Shown here piece after piece: positions 1 to 11,426 of a stretch of 64,000 bases of DNA (positions within the stretch are counted from its first letter, which is position 1; each line of letters starts with the position of its first letter). The stretch is from Amoebophrya sp. A120 (Eukaryota > Sar > Dinophyceae > Syndiniales > Amoebophryaceae). The translations under genes and the position numbers were made by a program. The stretch covers positions 3,460,013-3,524,012 of the forward strand of contig CAJINV010000008.1 of the NCBI GenBank assembly GCA_905178155.1, given 5' to 3'. Below the pieces are notes generated by a model, which was given only the letters and a program-made list of their open reading frames with translations, made no database searches and was not told where the DNA came from.

Positions 1-3000
1 ACACCTGCCACAGCAGCGATCGCGGCAGACAGTCTGCTGAAACACCAGGTCAGCCAGGCGAGTCGCGCGTTGCGCGTGGCGCAGGCCATTTTGCGTTTGC
101 TGCACGAGGCGCAGGAGTTGAAGGTGATTCCCCAGGTCTCGCAACTCGAAGAGAACAGCAAGGAACAGCTGCACAACCTCTGCGCCAACATGTTCAGCGA
201 AGATAGTCTGTACTTCCTCGGCAGTGCCAAGGAGCCCCTCGCGGCCGTCAGCTTCGCCCTGACCATGCGGCCCGACTACCGTGGCGGCACGTCCTCCGCG
301 GCGACCGCGCGGGCGCGCGGGGGCCCGTTGCTGGGGGCGATGATCACGTCGACGGACTACTTTTCGCAGTTGCTCGAGGAGTTGGAGCAGCGAAAAGGCG
401 TCAACGCCGAGCAGAACTGCAGCTGGCAAGCCTGCATCGACGGGATTTTCGACCTCGTCCAGGAGCTCCGGATTCCCTTTCTGCTGCCCGCCTCCGCGCG
501 CGGGGAAAATTTCGAGCAGAAGCTGCTGCGGGCGTTGCAGAGCATGGAATTGCTGGAGGATTTCTATTCGACGAATATGCAAAACCAAGGAGATCATCAT
601 GATCCCGCTGAAATGATGAATCAGCTGCAGCCGGAGAGCATTTGGCGCCTGGTTCCGCCGGCGCGGTACTTGTTGGACAAACTGAACTCCTGTCCGTGGG
701 CGCAGGCGACCGACTACGGAATCATCCTAGACCGGCCCGACCAGTGGACCTTTCTGATCAACTATCCCACGAAAAAAGTGTTACAGTGACACATTTGTAA
801 TTCAATTCAGCAACACAAATTTCTCTGCATGAGAGAGAAAACTTGTAATGCATACAATCCTACGGGAAAACACCTATGAAACGAGGCTCCTATGCCGGCA
901 TGACAGAGCTTGTCTGTCTTGCTTGGCCTGCAGCACAATGTGTAACTGTAACACTTTTTTCTTCCCATATCAACGCGGAAAGCAGTTTCTCCGAACTGCA
1001 GAAGAACTCCGGCGTCGCGAAAGCGCAGGCGATCGAGAAGTATCAGCGGGCGTCCCTCAGCCAGCAGGACGACCGCGCGTTGCTTCTGGCGCTCCTACCG
1101 GAGGGCGCGGCGACGGTAGAGCGGCGGAACGTGTACAAGTACTTCCAGGAGAGGAAGCAAGTCCAGGTGTTCCAGAACAAAAGCTACTCCGAAATTCTGG
1201 AAATCTACGCGCGACTGCGAAACTTTTCGAAACTGCAGAAGGAGGCGATGTTTCTGTACCACGAGGTGGTCTTCGAGGGGAAGAATTTGTCGATCACGAA
1301 GAAGATATCAAGTGTAAAAATGTCTGGGTCTGGAAGATTTCGACATTTGTCATGCACATTTTGCATGACTCCTGATGTCTGTGATGCATGCCCTAGCATC
1401 AGAAATTTTTTGAGGGCTTTCTGATGCGTATCCTGCATGACAAATGCCCTCTCCGTGTAGCACAAAATCGAATCCTCTTGCTAGTCATGCAACACAGATT
1501 TTCCTAGAATCCGAAGACAGCATCAGAAGTTGCATCCTTCCAGACCCAGACATTTTTACAATCCATAGAAGAGGCAGATGTACGAAGAGTCCGTCAACCA
1601 GTGGTTCTGGACCGGCATCTATTGTGGAGAAAAATCCTCCCTCCCCATATTAAAGAGGTATGTTTCAACATCTAAAAAATTTGTGATGCTGATTTGTGGC
1701 CACAAATCCTGTCTCTCTTGCAAGAAGGCAAATCCAAAAAATCCGCCGCTTAATGGAGACGATTTGTAATGCTGTTGCACCTACATGGCAGGCCTCTGCT
1801 ATGCTAAGCGCCTACAACAAAACACCCCTACGCAGGCTGAGGCTTTGCCTGTGGTGCCTCACTGCAAGACAGGGCTGATTTGTGTACACAAATCGAGCAA
1901 CAGAAGTTTCCGCTTCAATATGTGGAGGGGAGATTTTTCACTTTGATAGCATCTTGACGCAATTGCGGTATCACAAGTACTGGAGCCTGAACAGATTACG
2001 GAGGAAGGTCGAGGAAGCGGAACGGGAACAGCAGACGAGAGCATCAACTGCAAAAAAGACCGGCAGAAATAATACCGACATTCTGAACAACTTCGCTGCT
2101 CCTGTGGAGGAAGTAAGCGCGAGGACCGTCTCTGTCCCACTTCCGCAGGAGTTGCAGGAGGAGTTCGGTACAACCGGTGCTGCCGCCGAGTTGGAGGAGT
2201 CTACGGACGAGGAAGCGGCACTGCACGAGGATTTTATGCAGGATTTCTTTCAGGAAGAAGACCCGGAGGAAGTGCGGCGGCGCGAGAGGAAGAAGCGAAA
2301 GAAAAGAAAACGACGCGAAAAAGAATTATTACTGCAGCGCCGGCGAGAACAAGAACTGGACGAGGTCTTTACGGGTGGCAATATGTTGTTCCCAACTTCT
2401 GCGGGCGGCCTAGGCGTCACCACCGCTGCGGCAGTGACCGCGACGGGACTCGTATCCTCCTCGGGACAGAACAGCACGAGAGGCGGAGTTCTTGGGTTTC
2501 AAGATGGCGATGATGATGTCGATATGCTGGCGGAACCAGGAAGAACCGAGGGCAATATGCTGTTGCCAGGAGAAGATAAAAATAAACAGATTTTATTGCA
2601 ACCGCATCAACCTGCTGACCTTCACGACGACGAGAGCGAGAAGCAGGAGCTCGCCGCTTTGCGCGACAAGATGCAAAAGTCCTTCGACGGGGTGGAGGAT
2701 GCGAAGCGCATGAAGCTCGCCGGGGCAGAAACAGCAGAAGTGAAAAATTTGCTGGTCGGCGGCGCGACTACTGGTACGGGTACCCACGTCGACTCAGTTG
2801 ACCGACAACTTCACGACCCGTCAGAGGATGTGGGTATGATGAATGCAGAAAAAGAGAACACCGATGCCCTCCCCGAGTTTTTGGAAGAGGAGTTGTCGAA
2901 GGAAAGGAGCAAACCCGGCGATCGCACGAACCGCTCCTCCACATCGTCCGCGTCCTCTACTTCGTCAGAAGAGATGAATTCTTCGCCCAGGAGCCAGGAG

Positions 3001-4860
3001 GATTCCTTCCCCGGCCAGGAGGGCGATTCATTCCCGAAGAAGCGGCGCGTGATGCGAGTGGTAACGCTGAAAGAGGGGTCGACGCTCGTCGACGACTATG
3101 ATAATCTGGAGGCGAACGACAGCGGCAAGAGGAAGAAGAAGGTGTTGGTGTCCTATCAGTACATCTTTGACGACAACATCGACAAATACCTCCAGCTCCG
3201 GGACATGGACCGCAAAAAGAAGTTCGAGCGGCCGTTTCTGGAACTCCAAAAATTGCCCATGTTCAAGGACCTGCATCTCCAGCAAGTTGGCAACGGAAAT
3301 TCTATGTATCCGCAGATGGCTACTGGTGAACAAGCGACTACACTGGCTCGTACAACTAGTGGCCCCGCCAACATGTCGTCGTCGCAGGCTGTACGATTTC
3401 CAAATCAGCAAACGCCAGGTACTATGACTAGTTCTTTCGCCGAGGGGGCCGCAGCAGCAGGGTCAACTACGGGGTTTGCACCGCAACCGCAAGGATCATC
3501 TCAGCAGCAATTTTTATCCGGAACAGCAGCAGCAGCAGAAGTTCCGTATCCAGACCCACTCGGAGGTACTTTCTCGTCCGAGACGACAGCTGCACTTCTA
3601 CGCGCAGCCGCGCTCCCGGCCGTGCGGGCACGGGAAAAGGCGGATTTCGAATGTGCGGAACGCATCGATGGCAGCAAGGCGGACGTGCCGCGGGACCAGC
3701 GGTACGTGAAACGCCGGGAGCGGGGGGAGGAGAAGCGGAAGCAAAAATTGGTCGAGAAGGAGGAGCAGCGAAAACGCGGGAACCACGCGTGGCAGCTGTC
3801 GCGGTACCAGAAGAAGACGTGGCTGAGAAATCTGCAGCTCAAGTTCCCGACCAACACGAAATGGCTGGGAAAGCCCGGCAAAGAAGCCCAGTGGCAGGAC
3901 GCGCGGGCGTTGCGCGCGGCCGCGGCGGCCGCAGCAGAGAAGGAAGATTTGCACAAAGCAGGTGGAGCTGGAGGTACGCGTAGTACGACAGGTCGAAAGA
4001 ATAGCACACATAATTTCATCGGAAAAGAAGTACCACCTGGACAAACAAGTAGCAGTGCATTACCCTTTGCAGTAGAACAACAAGCGATGTTGAACCGAGC
4101 AGCTGCGCGGACCGGCAGAACACGGACAGATTCGGGCTTGATCCAGTTGAAAAAGCATTACCAGGAGAGGTCCGACGTGGAAGATGAAATATCATTATCA
4201 GGACAGCATCTTCGACAAGAAACAGACGGAAAAGATGCAGAGAAACGCTTTGATCCTGGCTCGAGATTTGAGGGCGACGATAATCTAGCCATGGACGGTC
4301 CTTTTCACCATGCTGATTCCACGATGCAGCGCAAGTACAGCGAACGCAAGTACAGTTCCTCTTTCAATAACCTCGAAGAAGTATATGGGAATGAAGACCT
4401 GTTGACCGCTGGAGGTCATATCCAAGAAGGAGGCGAGCAAAATTATGGGTCGTTATTTCCGGCACACGGAGGTTTCGCTGGCGCTGGTGCTCCGGGACTT
4501 GTTCTTCCTCAACAAGAACTACAAGGTTCCTCTTCGCAGCAACAATTCTTCGGTTCTTCCTCCGCGTCCTCGGCAGATGTCCATCTTCGACAAGCCGGCG
4601 GAAATGTGGATTCCTTTGGTATTTTCGGTGCGCCGCAAACGCAAGTCCAAGTCAACAATCCCATGATGAACCTGGATGAAATTAATGCGGGACATCCACA
4701 AGCCGGGAGCTTTAACTTTTACAGTCGCGCGCCGGACGAGGTAGGTGACAAAATGGAGGACAACGAGGCGGAAAATTCCTCGGCCAGCAGCTCCGATGCC
4801 AAGGACCGAGCCTTCTACAAAGCAATGCGGGGTGCGGGCCGGGAAGGGGGCAGAAGATGA
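1..4860 (+). CDS. large unrecognised protein, 5' end outside window
   Basis: The frame is open from the first base, so the start lies upstream. My model has exons 1-762, 975-1305, 1573-1619 and 1954-4860, which sum to 1349 codons including the TGA stop. All three introns are introner elements, and removing each with one 5-bp duplication keeps one frame. The first half (about residues 1-390) looks globular and helical. From about residue 395 the protein is acidic and low in complexity, with a Lys/Arg block near residue 492. A more ordered, basic stretch lies around residues 770-820 (KKVLVSYQYIFDDNIDKYLQ) and another basic helical stretch around residues 930-1020. The Lys/Arg-rich blocks suggest a nuclear protein, which is inference only. 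I do not recognise the family; a chromatin-complex subunit is possible but unsupported. Confidence 0.75.
763..969 (+). mobile_element. introner element, family C, TSD TCAAC
   Basis: This 207-bp unit starts TATCCCACGAAAAAAGTG and ends in the inverted match CACTTTTTTCTTCCCATA. TCAAC lies on both sides. Excision with one TCAAC joins FLIN to AESSFSEL in frame. No GT-AG boundary is compatible with keeping a single duplication. Confidence 0.85.
1306..1567 (+). mobile_element. introner element, family A, TSD GAAGA
   Basis: This 262-bp unit has the family-A terminus: TATCAAGTGTAAAAATG followed by TCTGGGTCTGGAAG, with the inverted counterpart at the 3' end closing in CCATA. GAAGA flanks both sides. 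Excision gives TKKRQMYEESVNQ in frame. Its interior matches the copy at 56996 in the same direction and the copy at 21613 in the reverse direction. Confidence 0.9.
1620..1948 (+). mobile_element. introner element, family B, TSD GCATC
   Basis: This 329-bp unit begins TATTGTGGAGAAAAATC followed by a C-rich run, and ends with the complementary G-rich run and ATTTTTCACTTTGATA. GCATC flanks both sides. Excision joins FWTGI to LTQLRYHKYW in frame. Confidence 0.87.
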
Positions 4861-5884
4861 AAAAGACGAGCTTCTAGAGTTAAAACATTAGTTATAGTGA
4901 CATGCTTGGACAACTTGCAGCATTCGCGACAAATGCGAGGACATCTTCAAACCTAAGAATCCACACGAAATCAAGAACGATGACACGCGACCATTAATAC
5001 TCCTGAGAATCAACACGTTAGTAGTTGTACAGATAAACTACAAGCGATTGCAGCATTAACAGAAAAGCTTAAGCTTCAACACATTTCTTTTGTCTTCGAT
5101 CGAAACCGTCTCTTCGCCAAGGACCGATCGAGCTTTTAGACATGTGTAGTGTGATCAAGCGGCCTGCCGTCGATATCTGCGGCGTTGATCATCAGAACTA
5201 AACGTCGTCTGGTGAAGATTTTTGCTACCATCATAATGGAAGAAGTTAGCGTCGGTCGTTCATCTTCACTACTTATTCTGTTCGGAAATCACCAGTGTTG
5301 TGGGTCGTTGCGAAAGCAGGTCTCGTCCGCTATATTAAAAACGGGGTAATTCTTCTTGTCCTTTCTGTCGTTTCAAAGGGGTGGGTGGTTGTGTGTATGA
5401 GGGAATTTGACTACTTGCACTTTTGCCACTTCGCAAGAAAACACGACAAAGGGCTGCTCTTCTCCGTATTCTTCGTTGCAAGGGCGACACGTATCGTAGA
5501 AGGGATTTTTGATACGTGTCTTTTTTCGCATTGGTTACAAAGAGGGCCAAGAATCAACTTAATCCGCCCACCTTGTCGCAACCTCTCTCAGCTGCGACCA
5601 TAGTGTTTTTTTTGAAGGAACAACGGGGTAGATCCCAACTAGAAGTAGAATTCAACTCGTCGCTTGTGAATAACTCTCATCTACTATAATTCTCGTATAC
5701 TCTCTCGAAGATCGTTGGGCGGACCGGGGGTCGTTACACGATAAAGAACGGTGAGAAGGAAACCTCGCTACACCAGCATCGTCACCCAAAGAAATCTTTT
5801 CAAGCGCCACTCATTGATTTCCAATCCGTATAATCGTACAGTAAACCACCTACCGAGACTGCAAAAATATCAAACAACAGCACG
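4861..5884. other. intergenic region, no gene seen
   Basis: This is about 1 kb of AT-richer sequence between two + strand genes. ORFs are short and low-quality on both strands. I see no introner ends, tRNA-like fold or tandem repeat. It presumably holds the 3' end of the upstream gene and the 5' end of the next. Confidence 0.5.
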
Positions 5885-8800
5885 ATGGTTCGTTTTCGTC
5901 TGTTGCGTGTCTTTTCATCCGCCCTGGTGCCTCTTCATCATTGTGGTCGTTCTTCATGGCAGCTGCACCTCTTCTTCTGCTGCTCGAGGTTGGCGGCGCT
6001 TGGTACTACAGGAGGCAAGGAACAAGTTGCGGACGTGAAAAATATTGTGGGTAAGAAGACGAGCAACAGTGAGAAGGATCACGACCGCGGAGGAGGAGGA
6101 GGAGGTAGTAGATATGGAAAGCAGAAGGCAGAAATGGAAGTTGACGCGGAAGGAACAAATCACGCGGATGCGGATCCACCATCAGTTCAATATTTTACTG
6201 CGGATGAAGAACAAGACCAAGAGCAGGTGCAAGATCAACAAGAAGATCGTTCTTGGGACGAAGCGCGTCCCGCGAGAAAAATCGTGACGAAGCAAGCATC
6301 GACCGCAGCAGATTTTTTCCAACTGAAGACGCAGAACAGAAACACACAAACTGAAGGACAACTGCAGTTTCTCGCGAGAGAAAACGAAGGGAATAAATTG
6401 TTTTTGAACACGAGAACGGAAGAACACATCGCCAGTACTACAGCTACAGAGAAGAAGCGCCTGTTGTCGCAACAGGAGGAACTACATCATCAAGCAGAGA
6501 GCAGGAACAGTCTCAGTCAAGCTCAAGCTCGTGGTAGTGGCTTTTGGCGCGGTGGGGAGCAGAACACGACCAGCGACAGCTTGGCGACCGCCGATGGGGG
6601 AGACCAAAAAGAGAAGAAGTTGTCGGAGGGCGAGCCCGGATCGGCTTCATCTGCGGGAGCAGGACCGACTCGCAAAAATGAGCTGCAGCATCTGGTTCGT
6701 CAACCGGTGCCTGGCTCCCTGAGGAAGGAGTTTACCGTTGGACCCTTTGGCGTGGAGCAGGGCTTGGCAGCGTTCGCTACCTCGTGGACGCACCACACCC
6801 TGAAGATGAAAGCGGAGGTGGTCGACTGTGAGGAAAGTGAAAGTGGTGCCGATGTTGACAGCAGGAACACCGGCGGACCTTCTACTTCGAGCGCGGGAAC
6901 TTCTGCCAGTAGGGACATCCGCTTGGTTTACGTCTTCTCGGAAGAGCTCTCCTCCGCCGTGGTGGAGCATTGCAAACAGGCGGTCCCGGAGGACCATCGG
7001 CAGTTGGCCAGTGCGGATCGTGGCAGTGCTGCGGCCGCAAGACAGCTATGCAAAGAAAAAAATTTTACAGTAACACATTGTGATGCAAAACATGCAAAAC
7101 AGACGACCTCATTTATAATGCGCAAAATGCTTGCGAGTATGATCTCTGCATTAATATGCTGAATTCACTACAAATGTGTAACTGTTGTAACACTTTTTTC
7201 CTTGGATAACTGGCCGCGGGCGCATACAATTACCCACACGAAAAAATATTAAACGCCAACCCTGTACTAGGTCGTGACCACGTTGAACCAGATGCACAGC
7301 GGCCCCCACGTACGCTGGTCGTCAGGCTCTGGTTTCCCACGAAATTTGCGCGGGGTGCCTTTTTTTCTGGGGAGGACCGCACGGTGTACCGCCGGAAGTT
7401 CTACGCGCGCCGCCCCATCTATGGAAGTGTCAGAATCAAAATTGACAAAATCGAAAAATTTGTGATGCACAAAATCGATACCAGTTGAAGCCTCAGCTTT
7501 CAAGTGGCGCATGACAAATTTCGGGAGCACCAAAATCCAGTTTGTCATGCTGTTTGGGCAAAGAAGACTGCTCCTCTCATGCTACTCTGGCAGTACATGT
7601 TTAGGACTAAACTGGCGTGCAATCGGTCTCATTTGCCTCCTCTCCAACACAGGCCTTATGTGCTCTACGTTTTATGCATTACAAATTTTTCGATTTTGTC
7701 GATTTGGATCCTGACACTCCCATACCATCCCGGAGTACATCGAGGACATCTCTTATGCAAGAAAAAAACTGTGTAAGTGTAAATCTGTAATGCAGAACAC
7801 GCAACAGAGTTACCAGACAGACATGAAGTTCTCTTTTCCTGTGTGTTTTCCCTTACAAGCCACGCATGACAGGTTTTCTCTGTCATGTAGAGCAAATTTG
7901 TGATGCTGTCAGCCCAAGATAGTTACACCAACACAGTTTTTTTCTTGGATATCTCTCGTCCGGAAGGAGAAGCCCTGTCCTTCGCGACGACGTTTCTGCA
8001 GGTGATAGAGGCGGTTCGCCTTCAGCTCCACGACGGAAAGGATTTTCTCCTCAGGGAGGACAGCGTCGGCGCAAGTCCAGCCCGCCCGGGACCGAGAATC
8101 ATGCGGACGCTGGTCGGGAAGCGGCTGAGTGCCGTGACGGCGTGGCAGATTTTCGCGACGTCTCCGGTGCATTTATTTGACCAGCTTCTGCTGATTGATC
8201 CGGATTTCCCGACCTGCAGCACCCTAGGACAGTGCACAACTCTCCCTCGTCCCCCTCATTTTACGCCTTGGCCCTTGATGGCACTGTTTGCATGACAAGT
8301 AGTTCTGGCAGCCGAGTAAATAGCACTACACTCCTGGCCAAATTTGTCATGTAAAACGTGTATTCTTGCTGACGCTTGTATTGCTCCTGTTGATGCAATA
8401 CTACAAATGAGGGGGAGGGCGAGTTGTGCACTGTCATACACCCGGTATCTGCTGCAGAAGGTTGGCGTCAAGTACGCGGAGAGCTCCAAACTCGCCGGCA
8501 GTCCGGAAGCGCGCGCGAATCTCCGCTTCGGCTTGCAGCCGCGCGCGAATCCCGAGAATACGGAGGCGGCGAAGGCCGACAATCTGGCCGCAGAGGACCT
8601 GATTGCCGAACTGTCGGACGCCACGTACACGTCCCCGGCGGAGTATCTGAAGTTTCGGGACTACCTCGAATATTTGTACGACGACAGGAAAGACGGCCCC
8701 GTCACCCTCACGTCCGCCACCAACTCGGTCCAGGACCAGTTTCCTGGGGAGAGGGAGCTTGTGCTCCCAATCATCAACCAGTACATCTCGTCTACTCGGG

Positions 8801-10839
8801 AAGAGGAACAAGAAGCCAAGATGCGACATCAACTGTACCACGGTGCAGTGGACCTTGTTGAAAACGACGCTGCGGCGGAGGCGTGGGCGGTGCGACGGGC
8901 GGCCCGGGTGGCGTACCCCGTCACGCTGAGCGAGTTCGAGCACGAGAAGGAGTATTTCAATACCCACAATTTCCCCGTCTACCTGGGCGTCGCGAGCCTG
9001 GCCTCCGGCACGCCGACGAAAATTGCGATGGCGCAGAAGTTTTTCTTCCTCCAGGAGCAGCTGGACAAGCACTGCTACGGTGCCGCGGAAGACCCCACCT
9101 GCCCACAGGTGACGCCGGAGGAGATATCAACATGAAAAATCCCCCCTTCTCGTCGTCGTCGTGGTCCCCATATTCAAAAAAAAACTTGAACTTCTGATGC
9201 TGGATTTCTTTCCGTACACAAATAATAATAAGCTCCGTCTTGCACTTGCAAATGGGGACTGCAGGCACATCCCTAGCCTGTCTAGGAGCGGCATTCGGGT
9301 GTAGCTGCTGCTGTTCATGGCAAACGGCCCAAAATAAAGCATGTGAAATCACGACCTCCACAATAGGGCGCACAGACTAGACATGCCTTCCTGCAAAACA
9401 AAGCTGGTCTGTGGCGCCAAATCTGCAACACAAACTGTCCTTTTAAGTACGGGGAGGGAGGATTGTCGCTCACAATAGGAGACGCGTAATTTTCGCCGGA
9501 CAAAACTGCACCAGCGCAAACTTGACAGCACCAGAAACCGGCTGTTCCGGGAGCAGTGGCTGGACCGCCTGCAAGAAGAGTATGCGGACTTTATTTCGCG
9601 GTGGTGTCCTCTCACGACAGAGGAAGTGGAGGACGCCAAGAACAGTACGCTCGTGGAGGATCTGCCACTTCGGATAGCCTGATCAAAAACGTCCCCACCC
9701 CAGAGTTCGTTGTCATGCAGGTTTCTTTGCAATTAGTTGGCATGCGTGACTCCCAAAACTTCTGCATTTGTGATGCTAAGATCCCAAGAACTTGACTCTG
9801 GGTGGGGGACGTTTTTGCTCAGGATTTCAGGGGAGCGAGAAGACCTATCGCGGAGCGAGAAGACCTACCGCGCCGCGCATCGGAGGACGCCGCGCGGGGT
9901 CCCAAAGTCTTCGAGTACGGTCTCATCGGCAAAACCAGTTGACGGGGAACGAGGCTGCGGACGATATGAAACAGAGTCCAGGTGGACCACGACGAGATAT
10001 GACTACCCCACAGAACCTCAAAGCTTCTAGCAAGTGCGAGTCGACGTTTGCAGTTGCACCCCCACCACGGAAGATCGCTGTGCTGTACGGCATATCAAAT
10101 GTAAAAATGTCTGGGTCCTCTGGAAGGGTTGGAACTTGTGATGCAAACTCTGGAACACACAAAAATTTGTGTTGCATGAGCGCGAAAAGCTGTCCATTTC
10201 TTGGTACGCACGTAGGAAGTTTCTCATGCGGGACAGGCATCATGAGGCGTGCTCAAAACCTGTGATGCTTTTGCCTGCATCAGACGCCATTTGTGTGATC
10301 GGAAATATGCATGACACATCTCGCAATCTTCCAGACCCAGACATTGTTGCATTTGATACGGCAACGACCTGCCACGGCCCGCCGACGGGTCGATCACACC
10401 GAACATGTTCGATTGGATTCCTTTATCAAATGCAAACATGTCTAGGTCTGGAAACTTGTGATGCTAAAATGTGCATGATGAAAGCACTTCCGAATGCAGT
10501 CCGGCATGATAACTTCCCAAAACGCTTTCTCATAGGCAATTCGCATGAGAAACATGCAATGATGATGATGATAATGACAAAAGAGGCTGCGAGTTTTGTT
10601 GGTTATGCAATACAGATTCTCTAGGTATGGAAAGCTAGCATTACAAGTTGCAATCTTCCAGACCCAGACATTTTTACAATCCATATCCTTTCCAAGCCGC
10701 TTTGTTTGTGGACCACGTGAACCACTTGAACTTGCCGAACTTGCAAGTGAAACAGGACAAGTTTGTACAGGGAGAGGACGGCACAACGGACAGCCCGGCC
10801 ACCGTCGCGCTAGGCTTCAAGCTACTGGGGGGTTTGTAG
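5885..10839 (+). CDS. unrecognised protein with hydrophobic N-terminus, nine exons
   Basis: Modelled exons are 5885-7045, 7210-7419, 7730-7753, 7957-8224, 8444-9124, 9483-9673, 9831-10092, 10364-10423 and 10691-10839. They total 1002 codons with a TAG stop. All eight introns are introner elements; none is GT-AG. The start gives a hydrophobic N-terminus (about residues 1-45) that could be a signal peptide or anchor. A charged Gln/Glu-rich region follows to about residue 260. The remainder looks globular, with stretches such as IRLVYVFSEELSSAVVEHC, ATSPVHLFDQLLLIDPDFP and NMFDWIPFQAALFVDHVNH. Exon 3 is only 24 nt after splicing. I find no known domain. The open frame across nine exons argues that it is functional. 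Confidence 0.72.
7047..7208 (+). mobile_element. introner element, family C, degraded TSD
   Basis: This 162-bp unit begins TATGCAAAGAAAAAAATTT and ends AACACTTTTTTCCTTGGATA. The flanks ACAGC and ACTGG match only partly. Joining CAG to CTG across it gives AARQLAAGAYNYP in frame. Confidence 0.65.
7420..7724 (+). mobile_element. introner element, family D, TSD CCATC
   Basis: This 305-bp unit begins TATGGAAGTGTCAGAATC and ends GATCCTGACACTCCCATA. Long inner complementarity (ATTGACAAAATCGAAAAATT against its mirror) would form an extended stem. CCATC flanks both sides. Excision gives ARRPIPEYIEDIS in frame. Confidence 0.88.
7754..7951 (+). mobile_element. introner element, family C, TSD TCTCT
   Basis: This 198-bp unit begins TATGCAAGAAAAAAACTGTG and ends CACAGTTTTTTTCTTGGATA, with TCTCT on both sides. 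Excision gives EDISRPEGEALSF in frame. It lies 29 bases after the preceding introner. Confidence 0.88.
8225..8438 (+). mobile_element. introner element, family E, TSD CACCC
   Basis: This 214-bp unit is the only copy of this family. It begins TAGGACAGTGCACAACTC and ends GAGTTGTGCACTGTCATA, with C-rich and G-rich inner arms that pair. CACCC flanks both sides. Excision gives FPTCSTRYLLQKV in frame. Confidence 0.85.
9125..9477 (+). mobile_element. introner element, family B, TSD GGAGA
   Basis: This 353-bp unit begins TATCAACATGAAAAATC and a C-rich run, and ends with a G-rich run and GATTGTCGCTCACAATA. GGAGA flanks both sides. Excision gives TPEETRNFRRTKLHQR in frame. Confidence 0.85.
9674..9825 (+). 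mobile_element. introner element, family F, imperfect TSD
   Basis: This unit of about 152 bp has the arms AAAAACGTCCCCACCC and GGGTGGGGGACGTTTTT. Its ends (ATAGCCTGATC and GCTCAGGAT) and flanks are imperfect, so the borders are uncertain by a few bases. Joining LPLR to GSEKTYRGA keeps the frame. Confidence 0.65.
10093..10358 (+). mobile_element. introner element, family A (reverse orientation), TSD CGGCA
   Basis: This 266-bp unit begins TATCAAATGTAAAAATG and ends with an inverted copy closing in TTTGATA, with CGGCA on both sides. Excision gives AVLYGNDLPRPADG in frame. The inner sequence matches the reverse complement of the copy at 1306. Confidence 0.88.
10424..10685 (+). mobile_element. 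introner element, family A, TSD TCCTT
   Basis: This 262-bp unit begins TATCAAATGCAAACATG and ends CATTTTTACAATCCATA, with TCCTT on both sides. Excision gives FDWIPFQAALFVDH in frame. The TSD contains no G, so the 3' intron end cannot be AG. Confidence 0.88.
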
Positions 10840-11426
10840 CAGCGGGGATGAGAAGATGAAACTACAAGGCGTGATGTGAGCATGCAGCGATAAAACATGA
10901 CAAACATGAAGTGAATGTGAAGCACGTGATACCGGATTTAATGTTGAAAGAATGTCGGAGATCATCTTCCTTTTAGAAACCAACTTCGAGTGAGCGGCAC
11001 AGCAGCTCAGTTTCAGAAACGCAACTGTCTTTCTACGCTGCACGGAGCATTGACTCTTCTTCGTCGTAGAAGCGTCGCTGGAACAACGGTTGCCGGTCAT
11101 GCCTATGCCTGTGACACGTACAGCGGTGGAGCCTTCTAAAAACAAACTCGTCAATTTGTATGCGTATCTTTCACCTTTTATTGTACGTAGTGTGCATGTT
11201 CGTCCGTTTTTCTTTTTCGAGAGTCGACTACACGGAAGATAAGAAGAGCTGGGCATTACTTGCTGTTACTTCGACGTTCTTGGCAACAAAAATCAAAAAA
11301 GTAATATCTTTTTTTACATCTGGTATCGTTTATTTTCATTTGATACACGAGCTGCCATGGAATTATTCTGTTCTTCGGAGTCTGAAAAATCGCTTAAATT
11401 GACTAAGAAGTAAGAAACAGCTATCT
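10840..11426. other. intergenic region, no gene seen
   Basis: This is about 590 bp between two + strand genes. I see no coding signal beyond short ORFs and no introner. The sequence becomes AT-rich just before the next ATG. Confidence 0.5.

Noticed and set aside
1205-4044. Long minus-strand open frames opposite the first gene, and similar ones elsewhere
   Set aside because: They overlap strongly supported + strand exons, mirror their codon bias and show no domains or start context of their own.
1-4860. Assignment of the first gene to a named chromatin subunit such as an INO80-complex protein
   Set aside because: Only loose helical and charge patterns suggested it. No diagnostic motif could be confirmed by eye.
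9737-10030. Open frames that run through introner elements
   Set aside because: They read across element ends and stop soon after. The alternative with the element removed gives longer frames and conserved motifs.
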